Source: Bacillus wiedmannii
GTDB taxonomy: Bacteria; Bacillota; Bacilli; Bacillales; Bacillaceae_G
DNA length: 64,000 bases
Reading direction: 5' to 3'
Assembly: GCF_001583695.1 (NCBI RefSeq)
Contig: NZ_LOBC01000017.1
Coordinates: 124,001-188,000 of the forward strand
In this document: piece after piece, positions 20,227 to 29,611 of the stretch
How positions within the stretch are numbered: the stretch's first letter is position 1
Layout: each line of letters opens with the position of its first letter
Position numbers and translations under genes: made by a program
The notes under the pieces: model-generated
Database searches by the model: none
Seen by the model: only the letters and a program-made list of their open reading frames with translations
What the model was told of the DNA's origin: nothing

Positions 20227-20325
20227 TCCTGCTATTTGCATACGGTAAGATTCCGACCTACACTTCAGTGAATACGAAGTACTTAAACGTGAGGTGTCCC
20301 CTACACAACTTAAAATTTCACTTTA
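20223..20325 (+). repeat. bcr-like repeat with bcr1-type ends
   Basis: This 103-bp segment begins TTTATCCTGCTATTTGC and ends ATTTCACTTTA, matching the ends of the 154-bp repeat at 30594-30747 (TTTATCCCGCTATTCGC ... GTTTCACTTTA), but its interior is different. Its last bases contain the ylbC stop codon. Confidence 0.5.
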
Positions 20326-21357
20326 TTTTCGAATAAAGTTTTGTGTATAAAACTTATCGTATACCCCAACACCTAATCCTGTAAATTGTTCATTTAATAC
20401 ATTCTTTCTATGCCCTTCACTATTTAGCCAACCTTGCACCGCCGCAATTCCATCACTATGCTGCGCCGCTATGTTCTCACCAGCAAGTTGAAACCCTACT
20501 TTCCCGCGCTGTAAACGATCTCCTAACGTACCTAGTGTAGGTGAATCGTGTGAAAAGTAATTATTATCCTTCATATCTTTACTATGCCCTATAGCCACCT
20601 CTGCTGTTTGTTGATCCCAAGCTAGCAGCGGTAACTTATAGCGACTTCGAATAATATTTGTTAAATCAAAAATTTGTTGCATATTCCCATTCTCTATTTG
20701 TTTCATTTTATCTGGAGTCAATGGTTGTTCAGCTAGTAATTCACCCGAATAAACAAGCTGATACGGTCTTTGGCGTAATAACGTTTCATCATCCATATAA
20801 CGAACACCAACAAGCTCATGTGTAAAATGATCAAAATATAATTGTGCCCAGCCATCTTCTACAGGTATTAATGGTTGTTCCATCACTTCCGTGTCAGATA
20901 ACTCAAATTGATAACTATTTTTCCCTCTTTTTAACGAAATCTCATGCGAGAGTGGACTCTTTTTATACACTTCTTCATACTTTTCATTTATATAATAAGG
21001 CGGCACCTTAACTTGCTCACCAGCGACATACGCCGTTACAACTTTTCGTTCTGCAACTCCAAATTGCACATACTTAGTTAAATCTTGATTATATACCCAC
21101 CATTCATATCCGTAAGCAGATGGCTCTATTCGAGATGGTTCGCCCCATTTTGCTAATAAATTTTCAGAGTCCCCACCAATCATATTTAAAACAGTATCGG
21201 AAGAGTCTTCATTTACTTGTTTTTTCTTTTTCACAATTTTATTTTCTTGCTTTGATTGAGATGGGGTTAATATATATTGTGAAACGAGTAATTTTCCGTA
21301 TAAATCAACAGCTAAAATTAAAAATGTAATCATTACGATACGCAATAATTTCTTCAA
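20323..21357 (-). CDS. ylbC: CAP-domain (SCP-like) protein YlbC
   Basis: 344-residue protein with an N-terminal membrane anchor or signal (LKKLLRIVMITFLILAVDL), a CAP-associated N-domain and a C-terminal CAP/SCP domain (from about residue 235) with the motifs HSKDM, YFSHDSP, GENIA and GHRKNVLN. Extracellular; no activity established. The start is TTG at 21355-21357, 8 nt after AGGAGG; a longer frame with ATG at 21399 has no ribosome site. Its stop codon falls in the adjoining repeat. Confidence 0.85.
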   Translation of the reverse strand: MKKLLRIVMITFLILAVDLYGKLLVSQYILTPSQSKQENKIVKKKKQVNEDSSDTVLNMIGGDSENLLAKWGEPSRIEPSAYGYEWWVYNQDLTKYVQFGVAERKVVTAYVAGEQVKVPPYYINEKYEEVYKKSPLSHEISLKRGKNSYQFELSDTEVMEQPLIPVEDGWAQLYFDHFTHELVGVRYMDDETLLRQRPYQLVYSGELLAEQPLTPDKMKQIENGNMQQIFDLTNIIRSRYKLPLLAWDQQTAEVAIGHSKDMKDNNYFSHDSPTLGTLGDRLQRGKVGFQLAGENIAAQHSDGIAAVQGWLNSEGHRKNVLNEQFTGLGVGVYDKFYTQNFIRK

Positions 21358-21563
21358 TCGATATACCTCCTGCACAAAACATAAAATTGAGATATACACA
21401 AATCCTTTTCTTTCCTTTTTTGTGTGTACCGTACTCTTTTCACTATATCATATTTTCGCAAAAAAAGTCTGGATTCTACCTTTTCTCTCAATATGAATTG
21501 CGCTTTCTTATTATTCGTACTATTATAAAAATAATGATGTAACATGAATAGAGGAGGTATTAT

Positions 21564-21929
21564 ATGCAATTTACAAATACGAAATTTAATGGGGCAGTCG
21601 TTGATTTAACACTATTAACAGAGATTATGGAAAAGAACCATTTTGTACTTGCTGGACAGTGGGATTATGAACGAGTTACATACGATTATAAATTTGAAAT
21701 ATTAAATGATATTTATTATTTGCGCGTACAAGGTTTGGCTGTTGAAGGTGATGTTGGTAGCAGACACGCTGATATAAAGCTACTTCCTCCCTTATTAGGA
21801 AAACATTATTATCCTCACGGCGTTGAATATGGTGATGGTGAAACTTTCCCAACGAATGTACTTCAAAAAAGCGAACAACTCCTACAAAATATCGAAAAAG
21901 AGTTAAAAGAGTTCCAAATCATTGAGTAA
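21564..21929 (+). CDS. ylbA: YugN-like family protein YlbA
   Basis: 121-residue protein of the small Bacillales YugN-like family (MQFTNTKFNGAVVDL...). The conserved RHADIKLLPPLLGKHYYPHG segment lies at about residues 70-89. Function unknown. AGAGGAGG precedes the ATG. Position close to the cta genes and ylbC corresponds to B. subtilis ylbA. It converges with amiF. Confidence 0.8.
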   Translation: MQFTNTKFNGAVVDLTLLTEIMEKNHFVLAGQWDYERVTYDYKFEILNDIYYLRVQGLAVEGDVGSRHADIKLLPPLLGKHYYPHGVEYGDGETFPTNVLQKSEQLLQNIEKELKEFQIIE

Positions 21930-21930
21930 A

Positions 21931-21966
21931 TAGAAAAAGCGCATCATAGTGATGCGCTTTTTCTAT
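21931..21966. terminator. Shared terminator of ylbA and amiF
   Basis: AGAAAAAGCGCATC pairs with GATGCGCTTTTTCT (21932-21964), symmetrical T-runs. Confidence 0.9.
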
Positions 21967-21975
21967 TTATCTTAC

Positions 21976-22974
21976 TTAAGAATGAATCGTCTTTTTGACT
22001 GGATACCCATAAATAGTTCCATCCTTTACTTTAATCTCATCTTCCCAAGGAACCTTATATTTACCTTCAGCTAAATCTTTTACAAACGTATACGGGTTTT
22101 CTTTCACCCCTCCAGGAGTCGCTACATATCCCCTTGAACCTAAATTATATATATTATTTTCGAGACCCCATCCTAATCTAGCCTGATCTGCTAGCTCTGG
22201 ATATACTTCGGCAGTAACAATCTCCCAAGGATTTCGGTGTCCCTGCACTAAAGTAGTCCCATCAAAATTACATACTTGTCCTTCACCAAAGTAATAAAAT
22301 ACCCCATCATAACCCGCTAAGTTCACTGACAATGTATACATTAAGTTTTGCCATGCATTCGAACGATTAGTTAACATCCATTGTTCACTAACTTGTGTGC
22401 TATATCCAGAAATACGAATCAAGACATTTGCACCTTTATAAGCTGCTTCACGAGCTACTTCAGGAAACATACCATCATGACAAATACAAACAGCTAATTT
22501 ACTTCCTCCAGGTCCATCACAAACAGGTAAGCCTAAATCTCCAGCTTTCCAAGGTTCGACTGGCACCCAAGGATTTAGCTTACGATACTTCAAAATCATT
22601 TCACCTTGTGGATCAATAATTATTGCTGTATTATACGGTTCTCCACCATCAGGGTTTCTTTCCATTATAGAAAAAACACCATATACCTCAGACTCTTTAC
22701 ATGCCTCAGCAAACAAGTCTGTTTCTGGCCCAGGAACTGTACATAAAAACTCTTCTGTAGTCCATTTTTTTGTATTAAGCCCTTGTGTACTATATTCTGG
22801 AAATACTATCAATTCCAATCCAGGATACCCTGATTTAGTTGAATGAATTGTTTTTATGATCTGTTTAATTTGTTTATCAATGTCTGCACGTGACTCTACT
22901 ACCGGTACTGGATATTGTATTAATGCTGTTAAAAAACCACTAATTGGCTTTACCATACTTCCACTACTACCCAT
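21976..22974 (-). CDS. amiF: Formamidase AmiF
   Basis: Nitrilase-superfamily enzyme hydrolysing formamide to formate and ammonia. The 332-residue protein has the Glu-Lys-Cys triad: FPEYSTQG (Glu near 60), YRKLNPW (Lys near 133) and ICHDGMFPE (Cys near 166). The N-terminus [15 protein letters not shown] and the C-terminal [16 protein letters not shown] match AmiF rather than the related amidase AmiE. GGGGGAATTT precedes the ATG. It has its own terminators and is not part of the ylb or cta operons; B. subtilis lacks it here. Confidence 0.92.
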   Translation of the reverse strand: MGSSGSMVKPISGFLTALIQYPVPVVESRADIDKQIKQIIKTIHSTKSGYPGLELIVFPEYSTQGLNTKKWTTEEFLCTVPGPETDLFAEACKESEVYGVFSIMERNPDGGEPYNTAIIIDPQGEMILKYRKLNPWVPVEPWKAGDLGLPVCDGPGGSKLAVCICHDGMFPEVAREAAYKGANVLIRISGYSTQVSEQWMLTNRSNAWQNLMYTLSVNLAGYDGVFYYFGEGQVCNFDGTTLVQGHRNPWEIVTAEVYPELADQARLGWGLENNIYNLGSRGYVATPGGVKENPYTFVKDLAEGKYKVPWEDEIKVKDGTIYGYPVKKTIHS

Positions 22975-23171
22975 TTAAATTCCCCCTTAAAATAGTTCTT
23001 GTTTATTAAAGATAACAATATAAATTTGTAACTCTCTAAAAAACTTGCACTACACATGGAATCATTACGTATTAAAGCTAGTAGTAAATCTTATATCCAC
23101 TTTTAGTACATGCCTACACTAACTTAACATAAATAAATTGAAAATTCAATCTTTTTATAGTTTACTAAAAC

Positions 23172-23206
23172 TAAAAAAGTGTATGGAAACCCATACACTT
23201 TTTTAC
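23172..23206 (-). terminator. ctaG terminator
   Basis: AAAAAAGTGTATGG pairs with CCATACACTTTTTT (23173-23205) around an AAAC loop, directly at the ctaG stop codon. Confidence 0.9.
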
Positions 23207-24108
23207 TTAGTCTGTAAATACGGCGGCAATTGTTGCAACTGCTCTTTATCCTTTTCACGCTCTCGACGCGCCCATCGAAAGAATACATAGCCTATAATTG
23301 TGCCATACACTATTTCCTGGACAATTTTCATAATGATGCCACCTGTTTGTTGGTCTTGTACGACTGGCATCCAGTGTAAAAATTCTGGTCCCGTTATATT
23401 TAAATCTGATAAAGTTCCCGCGGGTACACAAAGTTCCATCGCCTTCATCCAAGCAGCCGGATCCGTATAGGTTGCAAATAACGGTGCAGTTGCAAAAATG
23501 ATTAACGCACAAGCTGGCGTTAATAATATACCGTTAGCAAACATATAACCAAGTTTCTTTATATCACTTAATGTTTGATATTCTGGTAATGGATTTAGCA
23601 TCGGCCACCACATCATGATTGCCGTAAAGAACAATATAGCGAGACAAATAGGATGAGCAATTTGACTTTGTTTTACTGTATCAAAAACAACTGGTAAATG
23701 ATAAAAAGAAAACAGGCCATTAAATACAAACAATGCAATAAGTGGTTTAGCAAATATCTTTAATATAATTTGAACGAATTTAAAAGAAGTAATATAACGA
23801 TATAACCAATCTGGTATACCAAGCAACAATAACGGTGGAACTGCAATATACATAACTGCCATTTCAAACATATGTGCACTAAATATAATATGACCAATTA
23901 AATCAATAGGCCCTCCCTTTACAAGATACAAAAGAACAATCCCGGTCGTAAAATAAAAAATTTGCTTCTTACTTACCTTCCTCGCATTTTCAAATCGCAT
24001 TCTATATGGCCCAATAATTAAAAAGTACCCAATAAGAATCGAAAGCATAAATAATAAAAAGATTGGACTCCATAGAGCTTGAAAACCAAATATCCACAAG
24101 TTACTCAT
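23203..24108 (-). CDS. ctaG: Cytochrome c oxidase assembly factor CtaG
   Basis: 301-residue protein with about seven membrane helices, of the caa3_CtaG family; needed in B. subtilis for active caa3 oxidase, probably for copper insertion or assembly. Conserved HMFEMAVMYI and FYHLPVVFD segments carry membrane His residues. Starts 85 bp downstream of ctaF, after a terminator hairpin, so it may be partly uncoupled from ctaCDEF. AAGGTAGGTG precedes the ATG. Confidence 0.92.
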   Translation of the reverse strand: MSNLWIFGFQALWSPIFLLFMLSILIGYFLIIGPYRMRFENARKVSKKQIFYFTTGIVLLYLVKGGPIDLIGHIIFSAHMFEMAVMYIAVPPLLLLGIPDWLYRYITSFKFVQIILKIFAKPLIALFVFNGLFSFYHLPVVFDTVKQSQIAHPICLAILFFTAIMMWWPMLNPLPEYQTLSDIKKLGYMFANGILLTPACALIIFATAPLFATYTDPAAWMKAMELCVPAGTLSDLNITGPEFLHWMPVVQDQQTGGIIMKIVQEIVYGTIIGYVFFRWARREREKDKEQLQQLPPYLQTK

Positions 24109-24145
24109 TGTTACACCTACCTTCTTAAGGTTATCCTTTCACATA

Positions 24146-24190
24146 ATAAGAAGAGGGAGCTGTGCCAACACAAGCTCCCTTATTTTTCAC
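24146..24190 (-). terminator. Terminator between ctaF and ctaG
   Basis: GGGAGCT pairs with AGCTCCC (24155-24179) and is followed on the minus strand by TCTTCTTATT. It may lower ctaG expression relative to ctaCDEF. Confidence 0.7.
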
Positions 24191-24193
24191 TTT

Positions 24194-24526
24194 TCAAATC
24201 CACACAATTGTCATAAAAGCTAAAATTGTAATTAACCCGATCAACAGACCAGAATAAAGAAAGAAACTTGCCGCTTCATGTCCTTTATGACTCATATGCA
24301 TAAAATAATACAATTGAAAAATTACTTGTACCACTGCTAATAGTAAAATAAATGGTACTGAGAAAGTCGGACTAAAAGTTTTCGGATATGCGACTGCTGC
24401 AAATGCAACTAATGTTAAAAAAATCATTAATGCAAATGTAATAACTTGATGCTTCATTTCCTCCGCACTTTTTCTCTTCCGATAAACAAGATCAACTTTA
24501 GGATTATTCGTTTGCTTTATCGCCAT
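24194..24526 (-). CDS. ctaF: Cytochrome c oxidase subunit IV (CtaF)
   Basis: 110-residue subunit with three membrane helices of the caa3/cytochrome o subunit IV family (Cyt_c_ox_IV). The final helices contain FQLYYFMHMSHKGHE, a family hallmark. It starts 4 bp after ctaE stops. The ribosome site (GGTGGG) is modest, consistent with coupling. Confidence 0.9.
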   Translation of the reverse strand: MAIKQTNNPKVDLVYRKRKSAEEMKHQVITFALMIFLTLVAFAAVAYPKTFSPTFSVPFILLLAVVQVIFQLYYFMHMSHKGHEAASFFLYSGLLIGLITILAFMTIVWI

Positions 24527-24529
24527 TGT

Positions 24530-25153
24530 TTATCCCACCATTCCCATCAAATATACTACAGTGAAAATAAACACCCAAACTACGTCAATAAAGTGCCAAT
24601 AAATCGATGCAACATAAAACTTCGGTGCATTGTATAAATTTAGACCTCTCTTCGCATTTCTAAAGATTAATGTTAAAATCCAACATAATCCAAACAATAC
24701 GTGGAGACCATGTGTACCAACAAGAGCATAAAACGCGGAACCAAATGCACTACTTCTCATAGTATGCTTAAATTCATGCGTATAATGATAAAACTCATAT
24801 ATCTCAAATGCTAAAAACCCTAAACCTAGCAACACTGTTACTAGTAGCCAAAGTTGCATTTTTTTAAAGTTAAAGTTTTTCATATGATACATCGCATAAA
24901 CGCTCGTTAAACTACTCGTTAATAAAAGCATCGTCATAATGAAAACGAGTGGCATTTGGAACATCTCTTGAGATGTTGGTCCACCATTTGTAGAATTCTT
25001 TAACGCCAAATATGTGCCAAATAAGGAAGCGAACAATACTGTTTCGCCTCCAAGAAATAACCAAAAACCGACAAACTTATTTTTCCCCTCAAGGGTTGCT
25101 TTTTCAGGCTCTGCTGGAAATGTTTCATTCGTTAATTTTTCATCTACATGCAT
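24530..25153 (-). CDS. ctaE: Cytochrome c oxidase subunit III (CtaE)
   Basis: 207-residue haem-copper oxidase subunit III with five membrane helices, the short bacterial form. Motifs: FWLFLGGETVLFASLF (about 30-45), GTHGLHVLFG and YWHFIDVVWVFIF near the C-terminus. Its ATG overlaps the ctaD stop codon (TAATG), and AAGGGGGG at the ctaD end is its ribosome site. Confidence 0.95.
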   Translation of the reverse strand: MHVDEKLTNETFPAEPEKATLEGKNKFVGFWLFLGGETVLFASLFGTYLALKNSTNGGPTSQEMFQMPLVFIMTMLLLTSSLTSVYAMYHMKNFNFKKMQLWLLVTVLLGLGFLAFEIYEFYHYTHEFKHTMRSSAFGSAFYALVGTHGLHVLFGLCWILTLIFRNAKRGLNLYNAPKFYVASIYWHFIDVVWVFIFTVVYLMGMVG

Positions 25154-27015
25154 TATGCCTTGCCCCCCTTATCTTCTAAATCTTCCTTATGAATATGATA
25201 TCCATGATCATCAATTACTGAACGTAGGAACATTGTGCCAAATGTAATGATTAAACCGATAATTGCTACTAATAACCAAAACTTATCTTTTCCACCCTGC
25301 ATATACATTGCACCGAATGCCGCTATAAACAATCCTAAAGAAATGATAAATGGTGAAAATGATGGATTTGGCATATGAATATCACCAACTGGTTCCGCCG
25401 CTGTCATCTCTTTATTCCCTTCACGTTTTTCAATCCAAAACGGATCTAACCCGCGAACAAATGGTAATTGTTTAAAGTTATATTCTGGTGTTGGTGCTGG
25501 CATCGTCCATTCTAATGTACGTGCATCCCATGGATCACGACCAGCCTTTTCTTTTGAAACTGTCGTTTTAATTACATTGAATAGAAGAACAATCGTTCCA
25601 AGAGCCATAAATACCGCTCCAATAGAACTAATCATATTCCCCATTTCCAACCCTTGGCCTTCAAGATATGTGTAGTAACGACGTGGCATACCAATTAAAC
25701 CAAGGAAATGCTGTATGAAGAACGTTAAATGGAAACCGATAAAGAATAGCCAAAATGTTATCTTTCCTAACGTTTCATTCAATACTTTATTAAACATCAG
25801 TGGCCAATAATAATGAGCTCCTGCAAGTAGACCAAATACAACACCGCCGACAATTACATAATGAAAGTGAGCTACTACGAAATAGTTATCATGAAATTGA
25901 TAATCCGCTGGTGCAGATGCTAGCATAACCCCTGTAACTCCACCCATTACGAATGATGGAATGAAAGCTACTGCCCACATCATCGGTGTCGTAAAACGAA
26001 TACTTCCTCCCCACATCGTAAAGAGCCAGTTGAATATTTTAATACCGGTCGGTACTGCAATCGCCATTGTTGCAACTGAGAAAATAGCATTTGCAACTGG
26101 ACCAAGTCCAACAGTAAACATATGATGCGCCCATACCATAAATCCTAAGAATCCAATTAATACTGTCGCGAACACCATCGACGAATAACCAAATAATCGT
26201 TTTTTCGAAAATGTCGCGAAGATTTCTGAGAATATTCCGAAAGCTGGGAGTATAAGAATGTATACTTCTGGATGACCGAAAATCCAGAATAAATGCTCCC
26301 ATATAATCGTATTCCCGCCCAATGCTGGATTAAAGAAACTTGTTCCAAATAAACGATCTAACATTAAAAGTCCTAATCCTACAGTTAACGGCGGAAAAGC
26401 GAATAATATTAGAGAAGATGTTACAAATGTCGTCCATGTAAACATCGGCATACGCATATACGTCATTCCTGGCGCACGCATATTAATAATGGTTACAAGG
26501 AAGTTAATACCTCCAATTAATGTACCAATACCGGAGATTTGCAAGCCGAGTACATAAAAATCAACACCATGGCCTTTAGAGGCTAAAGCTAAAGATGCAT
26601 AAGATGTCCAGCCTGCATCAGGTGCTCCACCTAAAAACCAACTTAAATTTAAAAATACTCCACCAAAGAAAAATAACCAAAATCCGAGTGAATTCAAAAA
26701 CGGGAACGCTACATCACGTGCACCAATTTGAAGTGGTACAGCGGCGTTCATAAATGCAAACACGAGTGGCATAGCTGCGAGGAAAATCATTGTTGTACCG
26801 TGCATCGTTAATACTTGATTATAAGCATCCCCAACAAGAAAAGCATTGTTAGGAATCGCTAATTGAAGGCGAATAAATAGAGCTTCTATTCCGCCTATTA
26901 TAAAAAACAATCCACCTGCAATTAAATAGAGAATGGCAATCTTTTTATGGTCTACTGTCGTTAAATAATCCCATATGACAGCACCCATCCCCTGTTTTTT
27001 TGCTACAGAACTCAC
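25153..27015 (-). CDS. ctaD: Cytochrome c oxidase subunit I (CtaD)
   Basis: Catalytic subunit of the caa3 oxidase, reducing O2 at the haem a3-CuB centre and pumping protons. 620 residues, 12 core helices plus C-terminal extras. Visible ligands and channel motifs: GHPEVY (CuB His and cross-linked Tyr), WAHHMFTVG (two CuB His), HFHYVIVGG (haem a and a3 His). GTG start at 27013-27015, 8 nt after GGGGAGG. Lies 33 bp after ctaC. Confidence 0.97.
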   Translation of the reverse strand: MSSVAKKQGMGAVIWDYLTTVDHKKIAILYLIAGGLFFIIGGIEALFIRLQLAIPNNAFLVGDAYNQVLTMHGTTMIFLAAMPLVFAFMNAAVPLQIGARDVAFPFLNSLGFWLFFFGGVFLNLSWFLGGAPDAGWTSYASLALASKGHGVDFYVLGLQISGIGTLIGGINFLVTIINMRAPGMTYMRMPMFTWTTFVTSSLILFAFPPLTVGLGLLMLDRLFGTSFFNPALGGNTIIWEHLFWIFGHPEVYILILPAFGIFSEIFATFSKKRLFGYSSMVFATVLIGFLGFMVWAHHMFTVGLGPVANAIFSVATMAIAVPTGIKIFNWLFTMWGGSIRFTTPMMWAVAFIPSFVMGGVTGVMLASAPADYQFHDNYFVVAHFHYVIVGGVVFGLLAGAHYYWPLMFNKVLNETLGKITFWLFFIGFHLTFFIQHFLGLIGMPRRYYTYLEGQGLEMGNMISSIGAVFMALGTIVLLFNVIKTTVSKEKAGRDPWDARTLEWTMPAPTPEYNFKQLPFVRGLDPFWIEKREGNKEMTAAEPVGDIHMPNPSFSPFIISLGLFIAAFGAMYMQGGKDKFWLLVAIIGLIITFGTMFLRSVIDDHGYHIHKEDLEDKGGKA

Positions 27016-27048
27016 GTTTTCAACCTCCCCTTCGCGAATAATCCCTCT

Positions 27049-28098
27049 TTACTTTTCAACTTTTAACGTTTGTAAGTATGCATTTAATGCATCAACTTGA
27101 TCATCCGTTAAGTTGCCATATTTACCAGTCATTTTATTTCCTGGTTTCATATTTTCAGGATCTTTCAGCCATTTTTTTAAGTTTTCTTCATTGTTTTCGG
27201 CAATACCGGCAACCATATCGCGATCCGCAAAGTTTGCTAAGTTTGGTGCGATACGAGCGGAAGGTGGTCTACTATCATTAGATCCAACTGCGTGACAACC
27301 AATACAGCTTTTATTAAATATTTCTTGGCCCTCTTGCGCCTTTGTTGAAGCTACTTCTTTCTTCCCATCAATCTTCTTCATATCAGCAAGCCACTTTTTG
27401 TACTCGCTTTCATCTAAAGCTTTCACTTTGAATTGCATTAAAGAATGTGATGGGCCGCAAAATTCTGTACAAAAACCATTATAAGTGCCCGATTTATCTG
27501 CCTTTAACCACATTTTGTTCACATTGTCTGTATTTGTATCCATTTTCCCAGCTAAAGATGGAACCCAAAACGAATGTTTAATATCGGCACCCTTCAAATT
27601 CAAATACACTTTCTTACCTGTGGGGATGACTAAATCTTGAGAAGTTACTATTTTTTCTGATTTATAAGAAAATTCCCACCAATAAAGATTCGCTGTTACA
27701 TCAACAACGATAGTATCTTTATCAATATTCTTTTTCTCCATCGCACTTACATCAGCAAGTTTGAATGTATATGTAACCGTCGGAACAGCTAAGATTAACA
27801 AAAGAATAATCGGAATAACTGTCCAAATAATTTCTAGTTTGTGATTCCCTTCAACTTGCTCTGGAATATAATCTTCCTGACCTTTCTTTTGTCGGAAACG
27901 CACAATTACATATAAGAAAATAATAGTAACTACTAGTACTACTCCTACCATAATCGCAGTTGCTAGTAAGAGCAAATCATATTGCATTTTTGCTACTTCT
28001 CCTTGCGGAATTAAAGTAGATTGAAAGGCTTTACCGCATCCCCCTAACAGTAAAGCCAGCAGTGAAACGAACGAAAGCAGTCGCCACTGTTTCTTCAT
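27049..28098 (-). CDS. ctaC: Cytochrome c oxidase subunit II with cytochrome c domain (CtaC)
   Basis: 349-residue lipoprotein: signal peptide with lipobox LLGGC (Cys near 22), two membrane helices, a cupredoxin CuA domain (motifs HSFWVPSLAGKMD and CTEFCGPSHSLM) and a C-terminal haem c domain with CIGCH. The fused cytochrome c marks a caa3-type oxidase. The ATG at 28096-28098 follows GTGGGGG; an upstream frame start five codons earlier lacks a site. First gene of ctaCDEF. Confidence 0.96.
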   Translation of the reverse strand: MKKQWRLLSFVSLLALLLGGCGKAFQSTLIPQGEVAKMQYDLLLLATAIMVGVVLVVTIIFLYVIVRFRQKKGQEDYIPEQVEGNHKLEIIWTVIPIILLLILAVPTVTYTFKLADVSAMEKKNIDKDTIVVDVTANLYWWEFSYKSEKIVTSQDLVIPTGKKVYLNLKGADIKHSFWVPSLAGKMDTNTDNVNKMWLKADKSGTYNGFCTEFCGPSHSLMQFKVKALDESEYKKWLADMKKIDGKKEVASTKAQEGQEIFNKSCIGCHAVGSNDSRPPSARIAPNLANFADRDMVAGIAENNEENLKKWLKDPENMKPGNKMTGKYGNLTDDQVDALNAYLQTLKVEK

Positions 28099-28191
28099 AC
28101 AAACAACCCCCACTTTCCTTGTGAATTAGATTGTACTTTATAGTTAAGTAAAGTAAATCTCAACGTAAAGAAATCCAATTATGTCGTTGTC

Positions 28192-29115
28192 TTAGAAGAA
28201 TGTAACTACAATCATTGATACAAATAAGATTGTTAAATAATTTAGGGAATAAACAAACATTTGTACGGACCATTTGATGTCATCTTGCTTACGGAAGCCA
28301 TAAAATCCTAAAATGATCCATCCGATGTTTAACAATGTTGCAATTACCATAAATGTTATCCCTAGTCCACTCATATAAAATGGTAGTGGTAATAAACATA
28401 CTGTCCAAATCATAATTTGGCGTTTCGTAATTTCAAATCCATGAACTACAGGAAGCATTGGAATTCCTGCATTTCGATATTCATCAACACGTTTCATCGC
28501 TAATGCGAGGAAATGTGGGATTTGCCAAATAAACATAATTAAAAATAACATCCAAGCAATTGGATGGCCTAAAGATGGATCGATTGCTGCCCATCCAATT
28601 AAAGGTGGAACTGCTCCAGATATACTACCTACAACAGTATTTAGTGTATACTTTCTCTTTGTCCATAACGTATATAAGACAACATATGTGAAAGCACCAA
28701 TAAATCCCATTAATACTGCCATTGGTGTTGTTAATAATAAAAATACAAATCCAAGAAGTAATATAACTAGTCCAAATGTAAGTGCAAATCCCGGTTTATA
28801 CTTCCCAGTAACTGTTGGACGGGTTTTTGTTCTTTCCATTAACGGGTCGATGTCTCGATCAATGTAGTTATTTAAACAACATACCCCTGCCATAATTAAT
28901 CCAGAACCAACGATTGTAAAGAATAACTTATCCAGATTATCCATCACACTTAATCCATTAAAATGTAATGCCAACCAAAATCCTGTAAATACAGTAAGTG
29001 TATTTGAGTTTACAATCCCCATTTTAACGAGCGCTGATAAATCTTGTAGCCGAGTTGTTTCCGGTACGCTTGTAACAGCTGACTCATCATGCAGCTCACT
29101 TGTTGCATGGCTCAT
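28192..29115 (-). CDS. ctaB: Protohaem IX farnesyltransferase (haem O synthase)
   Basis: 307-residue UbiA-family prenyltransferase that farnesylates haem B to haem O, the precursor of haem A. The Asp-rich motif [19 protein letters not shown] (about residues 84-102) and the second motif YNLK-like region in the loop after helix 4 fit CtaB; about eight to nine membrane helices follow a hydrophilic N-terminus. GGGGG lies 8 nt before the ATG at 29113-29115; a GTG one codon earlier is also possible. It is 93 bp upstream of ctaC and divergent from ctaA. Confidence 0.94.
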   Translation of the reverse strand: MSHATSELHDESAVTSVPETTRLQDLSALVKMGIVNSNTLTVFTGFWLALHFNGLSVMDNLDKLFFTIVGSGLIMAGVCCLNNYIDRDIDPLMERTKTRPTVTGKYKPGFALTFGLVILLLGFVFLLLTTPMAVLMGFIGAFTYVVLYTLWTKRKYTLNTVVGSISGAVPPLIGWAAIDPSLGHPIAWMLFLIMFIWQIPHFLALAMKRVDEYRNAGIPMLPVVHGFEITKRQIMIWTVCLLPLPFYMSGLGITFMVIATLLNIGWIILGFYGFRKQDDIKWSVQMFVYSLNYLTILFVSMIVVTFF

Positions 29116-29611
29116 CACTTTAACCCCCTCTTAAAACTTTCATCTTTCTTTTTGCGCCTATTTCGAATGAAATATTTCGCTTCTATATAGCAATATTATT
29201 ACAGTAGAAATATTGTTAATCCATTCTACTACTAATCTACGCCCATACTCCAATATATTAAATCATATTTCCCGAACATTTTGTGAAGAAAACATGAACT
29301 TTTTGTGTCGAATATAAAAACTTAATTCTTACTTGTCCTTATCATAACATGATGTTACCTTCTATAATAAACTTTTTTGTCATATTTAACACGTATTCTC
29401 CCCATATCTTTTCAAAATAGCCTGTTTTTCACCTAAAAATTCCCTTATATATCCTATTTCCACACCCATTTTCTCTCCCCTGTCTGCCCCCGCCATTTCT
29501 TTGCTATTTTATTATTTTTTATATATCATAGGAACTAGCGCTTTTTATTCTATACATAATGGAATGAAAATATTTCGCAATAACTTCATAGCAGAAAGAT
29601 GGTGAAATAGA
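29116..29611. other. Divergent regulatory region between ctaB and ctaA
   Basis: About 500 bp without a gene. It is AT-rich and carries two TTTGTG-type boxes (29280-29287 and 29302-29309), like the ResD site core. A possible ctaA -10 TACATAAT lies near 29554. No small frame with a ribosome site was found. Confidence 0.45.
29279..29310. promoter_or_regulatory. Possible ResD-type binding boxes
   Basis: TTTGTGAA (29280-29287) and TTTGTGTC (29302-29309) are spaced 22 bp start to start, two helical turns. In B. subtilis ResD activates ctaA through TTTGTGAAT-like sites; the similarity is what I see and the function is inferred. Confidence 0.3.
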
